DNA from: Saccharothrix sp. ST-888
GTDB taxonomy: Bacteria > Actinomycetota > Actinomycetes > Streptomycetales > Streptomycetaceae
Length of the DNA: 14,080 nt
Assembly: GCF_000955975.1 (NCBI RefSeq)
Contig: NZ_JYJF01000144.1
Location: 1-14,080, forward strand
Direction of reading: 5' to 3'
The notes under the pieces are model-generated. The model did no database searches. It was given only the letters and a program-made list of their open reading frames with translations, and had not been told where the DNA came from. Made by a program: the position numbers and the translations under genes. Of the stretch, positions 12,040 through 14,080 are shown piece after piece. Every line of letters begins with the position of its first letter. Position 1 is the first letter of the stretch.

Positions 12040-13035
12040 ATGATCGAGTCGCCATCCGTCGCTGCAGCTCCAGACTGCGCGCTGTTCAGTCCACCCTTTG
12101 GCTACAGTCCGACCCGGCTGCCCGCGGCAATGACGCACTTCACTGCCACTGTCCCCAAGGAACTCGTCCACCGCGCCGCCGTGGCCGAGGTCCTGCTGAC
12201 TCGCTGGTTCCGACTCGACAGCACTCGCTTCAGCGCCTCCGCGCAGTGGCCCAGAGGCCACAGTTTCTTCACATCTCCTGACGGCATTCACCATGACCCC
12301 GTGCTCATCGCAGAAACCATCCGACAGGTCGGTACCTTACTTGCTCATGCCGAGTTCGGCGTACCGATGGACAGCTATTTCCTGCTGGAGACGTTGGACT
12401 TCGACACCGATCTGCGGGGACTGGAGGTCGGGAGGACGCCGGCCGACCTGGAGCTGACGGTCACCGCCACCGACCTCCGGCACAGCGGGCGCCAGCTGAG
12501 CGCCGTCTGCTACGAGGCCGAGTTCCTGCGCGACGGCGTCCGGGCGGCAACCGCCCGGACCCGCGCCAGCTTCCTCAGGCCGGCCGTCTACCACCGAATA
12601 CGCGGCGGCCGTCTGCTGGCGCAGCCGAGCTCACCGGCGCTACCCGCGCCGGTGGAACCCGCGCTTGTCGGCCGCCGGGTGGACTCCGACGTCGTGCTCG
12701 CCCCCACCGGGGTCCCGCAGCGCTGGCTGTTGCGAGCGGACGTCCGGCACCCGATCCTCTTCGACCACCCCAACGACCACCTCCCCGGGATGGTACTCAT
12801 CGAGGCGGCCCGTCAGGCGGCCAGGATCCTGGCGCCGGAGACCGAAACGATCACCTCGGTGGACAGCTGCTTCACCCGGTTCGTGGAGTACGACGCGCCC
12901 TGCTGGATCGAGGCCCAAGAGGTGACCACGACGGACCCGGCCGTCCGGCAGTTGACCGTCCGCGGTGAGCAGTTCGACCAGACGGTCTTCACCGCCACGG
13001 TCTCGGTGCCCGCACGGGTTGCCGTCACCGTGTGA
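12040..13035 (+). CDS. afsA: AfsA-type gamma-butyrolactone synthase, with TTA codon
   Basis: 331-residue protein with two hotdog-fold AfsA repeats. The first has HRAAVAEVLLTRWFRLD (44-60) and HHDPVLIAETIRQVG (84-98); the second has HPILFDHPNDHLPGM and VLIEAARQAA (about 237-262), the duplicated HDP/HP...EA.RQ pattern of the family. AfsA condenses a beta-ketoacyl-ACP with dihydroxyacetone phosphate, the committed step to A-factor-type signals. The ATG at 12040 is preferred because GGGGGAGGGG lies just upstream; an in-frame GTG at 12019 adds seven residues that encode the ribosome-binding site itself. Codon 100 is TTA (12337-12339), followed by CTT, both rare here, so translation should need the bldA tRNA. 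Ends at a strong terminator. Confidence 0.93.
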   Translation: MIESPSVAAAPDCALFSPPFGYSPTRLPAAMTHFTATVPKELVHRAAVAEVLLTRWFRLDSTRFSASAQWPRGHSFFTSPDGIHHDPVLIAETIRQVGTLLAHAEFGVPMDSYFLLETLDFDTDLRGLEVGRTPADLELTVTATDLRHSGRQLSAVCYEAEFLRDGVRAATARTRASFLRPAVYHRIRGGRLLAQPSSPALPAPVEPALVGRRVDSDVVLAPTGVPQRWLLRADVRHPILFDHPNDHLPGMVLIEAARQAARILAPETETITSVDSCFTRFVEYDAPCWIEAQEVTTTDPAVRQLTVRGEQFDQTVFTATVSVPARVAVTV

Positions 13036-13070
13036 CACCCCGGCGGGACACCGCAGGAGCGGAAGGACGA

Positions 13071-13105
13071 GAGGGTGCCGGCTCGGTCATCGAGCCGGCA
13101 CCCTC
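13071..13105. terminator. Bidirectional terminator between afsA and the SDR gene
   Basis: GAGGGTGCCGGCTCG (13071-13085) pairs perfectly over 15 bases with CGAGCCGGCACCCTC (13091-13105) around a 5-base loop. It lies 36 bp after the afsA stop and 35 bp before the SDR stop, so it can serve both convergent genes. Confidence 0.88.
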
Positions 13106-13139
13106 GTCATGGAGGCCGGGCAGAACGCCCGCACCCGGG

Positions 13140-13904
13140 TCAGAGCCGGGATCCACCACTCGCGTCGATCCGCTGCCCGGTGATCCAGCGGGAGCCGTCC
13201 GAGGCGAGGAAGGTGACAATGTCCGCCACATCCTCGACCTGACCGAGCCGTTTGAAGGCCGAGTACTCCTCCAGCACCGCGACCGCCTCGGGAGTCGTCC
13301 GTCGACGGGCGTTCATATCCGTGGCCACGAAGCCCGGGGCCACCGCGTTGACCGTGATCCCTCGGCTGCCCAACTCCTTGGCCAGCGCCAGGGTGAGAGT
13401 CTCCAGCGCACCCTTGGTCATCGCGTACGCCACCCCCTCGGGGAAGGCGATCCTGGTGGCTGCCGAGGAGACGTTGACGATCCTCCCCCCGTCCCGCAAC
13501 CGGGGCAGGCCCTGCTGGACGAGGAAGAGCGGGGCCTTGGCATTGACCGCGACCAGCCGGTCGAAGTTCTCCGGGGTCACCTCGCCGATGCCGGCGGGGA
13601 CACTGATGCCGGCGTTGTTGACCAGGATGTCGAGGCCGGGGCGCACGCCGAGGCCGTCGAGTGCCGCGTCGAAGCGGGCGTAGAGCGTCTCGACGTCGTC
13701 GGGAACACCGAGTTCGGCGCAGACCGGGAAGGCGCGGCCGCCGGCCTGCTCGATCAGAGCGACGGTCTCGTCGGCCGCCGCCTCACTGCCGCCGTAGTGC
13801 ACGGCGACGAGGGCACCGTCCTGGGCCAGACGCCGTGCGATGCCTCGGCCGATTCCGCGGCTCGCCCCGGTGACGAGCGCGGTCTTCCCGTCGAGTGCCC
13901 CCAC
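13140..13904 (-). CDS. Short-chain dehydrogenase/reductase with intact active site
   Basis: 254-residue classical SDR: TGASRGIG cofactor loop (12-19), NNAG (96-99), NVSSAA with catalytic Ser (144-149), YAMTK with Tyr160 and Lys164, then NAVAPGFVATDM and the C-terminal ITGQRIDASGG. An Arg after the Gly-rich loop (ASRG) suggests NADPH use, as in FabG-like reductases. The GTG at 13904 directly begins the first strand and has GGAAGGGGG upstream. It converges on afsA. Because GBLs of the VB and SCB types need a keto-reductase (BarS1, ScbB), this neighbour is a reasonable candidate for that step, but FabG-like SDRs of this kind also occur as tailoring enzymes, and the sequence alone does not distinguish them. 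Confidence 0.9.
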   Translation of the reverse strand: MGALDGKTALVTGASRGIGRGIARRLAQDGALVAVHYGGSEAAADETVALIEQAGGRAFPVCAELGVPDDVETLYARFDAALDGLGVRPGLDILVNNAGISVPAGIGEVTPENFDRLVAVNAKAPLFLVQQGLPRLRDGGRIVNVSSAATRIAFPEGVAYAMTKGALETLTLALAKELGSRGITVNAVAPGFVATDMNARRRTTPEAVAVLEEYSAFKRLGQVEDVADIVTFLASDGSRWITGQRIDASGGSRL

Positions 13905-13982
13905 GGAGCGCCCCCTTCCGTCTCGGTGATCACCCCGGCGATCACACCACGGAGTCGTGGCCCGAGGTCTGCGGCCTGCCAG

Positions 13983-14080
13983 GTTCGTGGCCGGTCGGGT
14001 TCGTGGCCGGTCGGGTTCGTGGCCGGTCGGGTTCGTGGCCGGTCGGGTTCGTGGCCGGTCGGGTTCGTGGCCGGTCGGGT
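13983..14080. repeat. 16-bp tandem repeat array running off the right edge
   Basis: GTTCGTGGCCGGTCGG is repeated without visible change from 13983, with copies at 13999, 14015, 14031, 14047 and 14063 and the next beginning at 14079. It lies upstream of the SDR start (13904). Six complete units are visible and the total length is unknown. The period is not a multiple of three and no gene covers it. Confidence 0.9.

Noticed and set aside
1..14080. tRNA, rRNA or riboswitch
   Set aside because: No cloverleaf-like sequence with a T-loop motif, rRNA segment or recognisable riboswitch core was seen on either strand.

Overview
The window is high-GC actinobacterial DNA, most likely from Streptomyces or Kitasatospora. 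The supporting signs are strong G/C preference at third codon positions, GTG starts, a gamma-butyrolactone (GBL) type regulatory island, TTA codons only in regulatory genes, and copies of the short intergenic repeat related to GCGCAGTTCCCCGCGCCCC that I recall as common in streptomycetes. It looks like one part of a secondary-metabolite gene cluster. The assembly-line or tailoring core that would name the product is not in view.

Left part (1-7268, all minus strand). From about 4800 leftward runs an apparent operon: an AtaL/DUF1857-type SRPBCC protein, a short-chain dehydrogenase (SDR) lacking the Ser-Tyr-Lys catalytic residues, a transaldolase gene with a large internal deletion (pseudogene), EPSP synthase (aroA), a 3-hydroxybenzoate-6-hydroxylase-like FAD monooxygenase, and chorismate synthase (aroC, cut by the left edge). 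Two junctions are ATGA overlaps. Upstream of the operon, each followed by its own hairpin, are a WrbA-type NAD(P)H:quinone oxidoreductase and a Tat-exported three-domain multicopper oxidase. Together these suggest a dedicated shikimate/chorismate supply feeding an aromatic compound that is hydroxylated, cycled between quinone and hydroquinone, and perhaps oxidatively coupled or finished outside the membrane.

Middle (7269-8900). A 363-bp divergent control region leads to an AroE-like shikimate dehydrogenase on the plus strand, a further shikimate-pathway gene. A 393-bp convergent spacer follows, holding six 15-bp tandem repeats and two 40-bp direct repeats.

Right part (8901-14080). This is a regulatory island: an IS701-family transposase-like protein that appears to have lost two of three DDE residues; a divergently transcribed TetR protein resembling GBL pseudo-receptors; a convergent second TetR protein resembling true GBL receptors (ScbR/ArpA type); a divergent AfsA-type GBL synthase; and a convergent intact SDR that may be the GBL keto-reductase. 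Three ARE-like operators lie in the two divergent promoter regions, and strong bidirectional hairpins separate both convergent pairs. The first TetR gene and afsA each carry one in-frame TTA codon, implying bldA-dependent translation. A 16-bp tandem array runs off the right edge.

Working model (inference): GBL made by AfsA releases the receptor from AREs controlling receptor/afsA and transposase-like/pseudo-receptor transcription. This regulatory layer then controls the aromatic pathway to its left.
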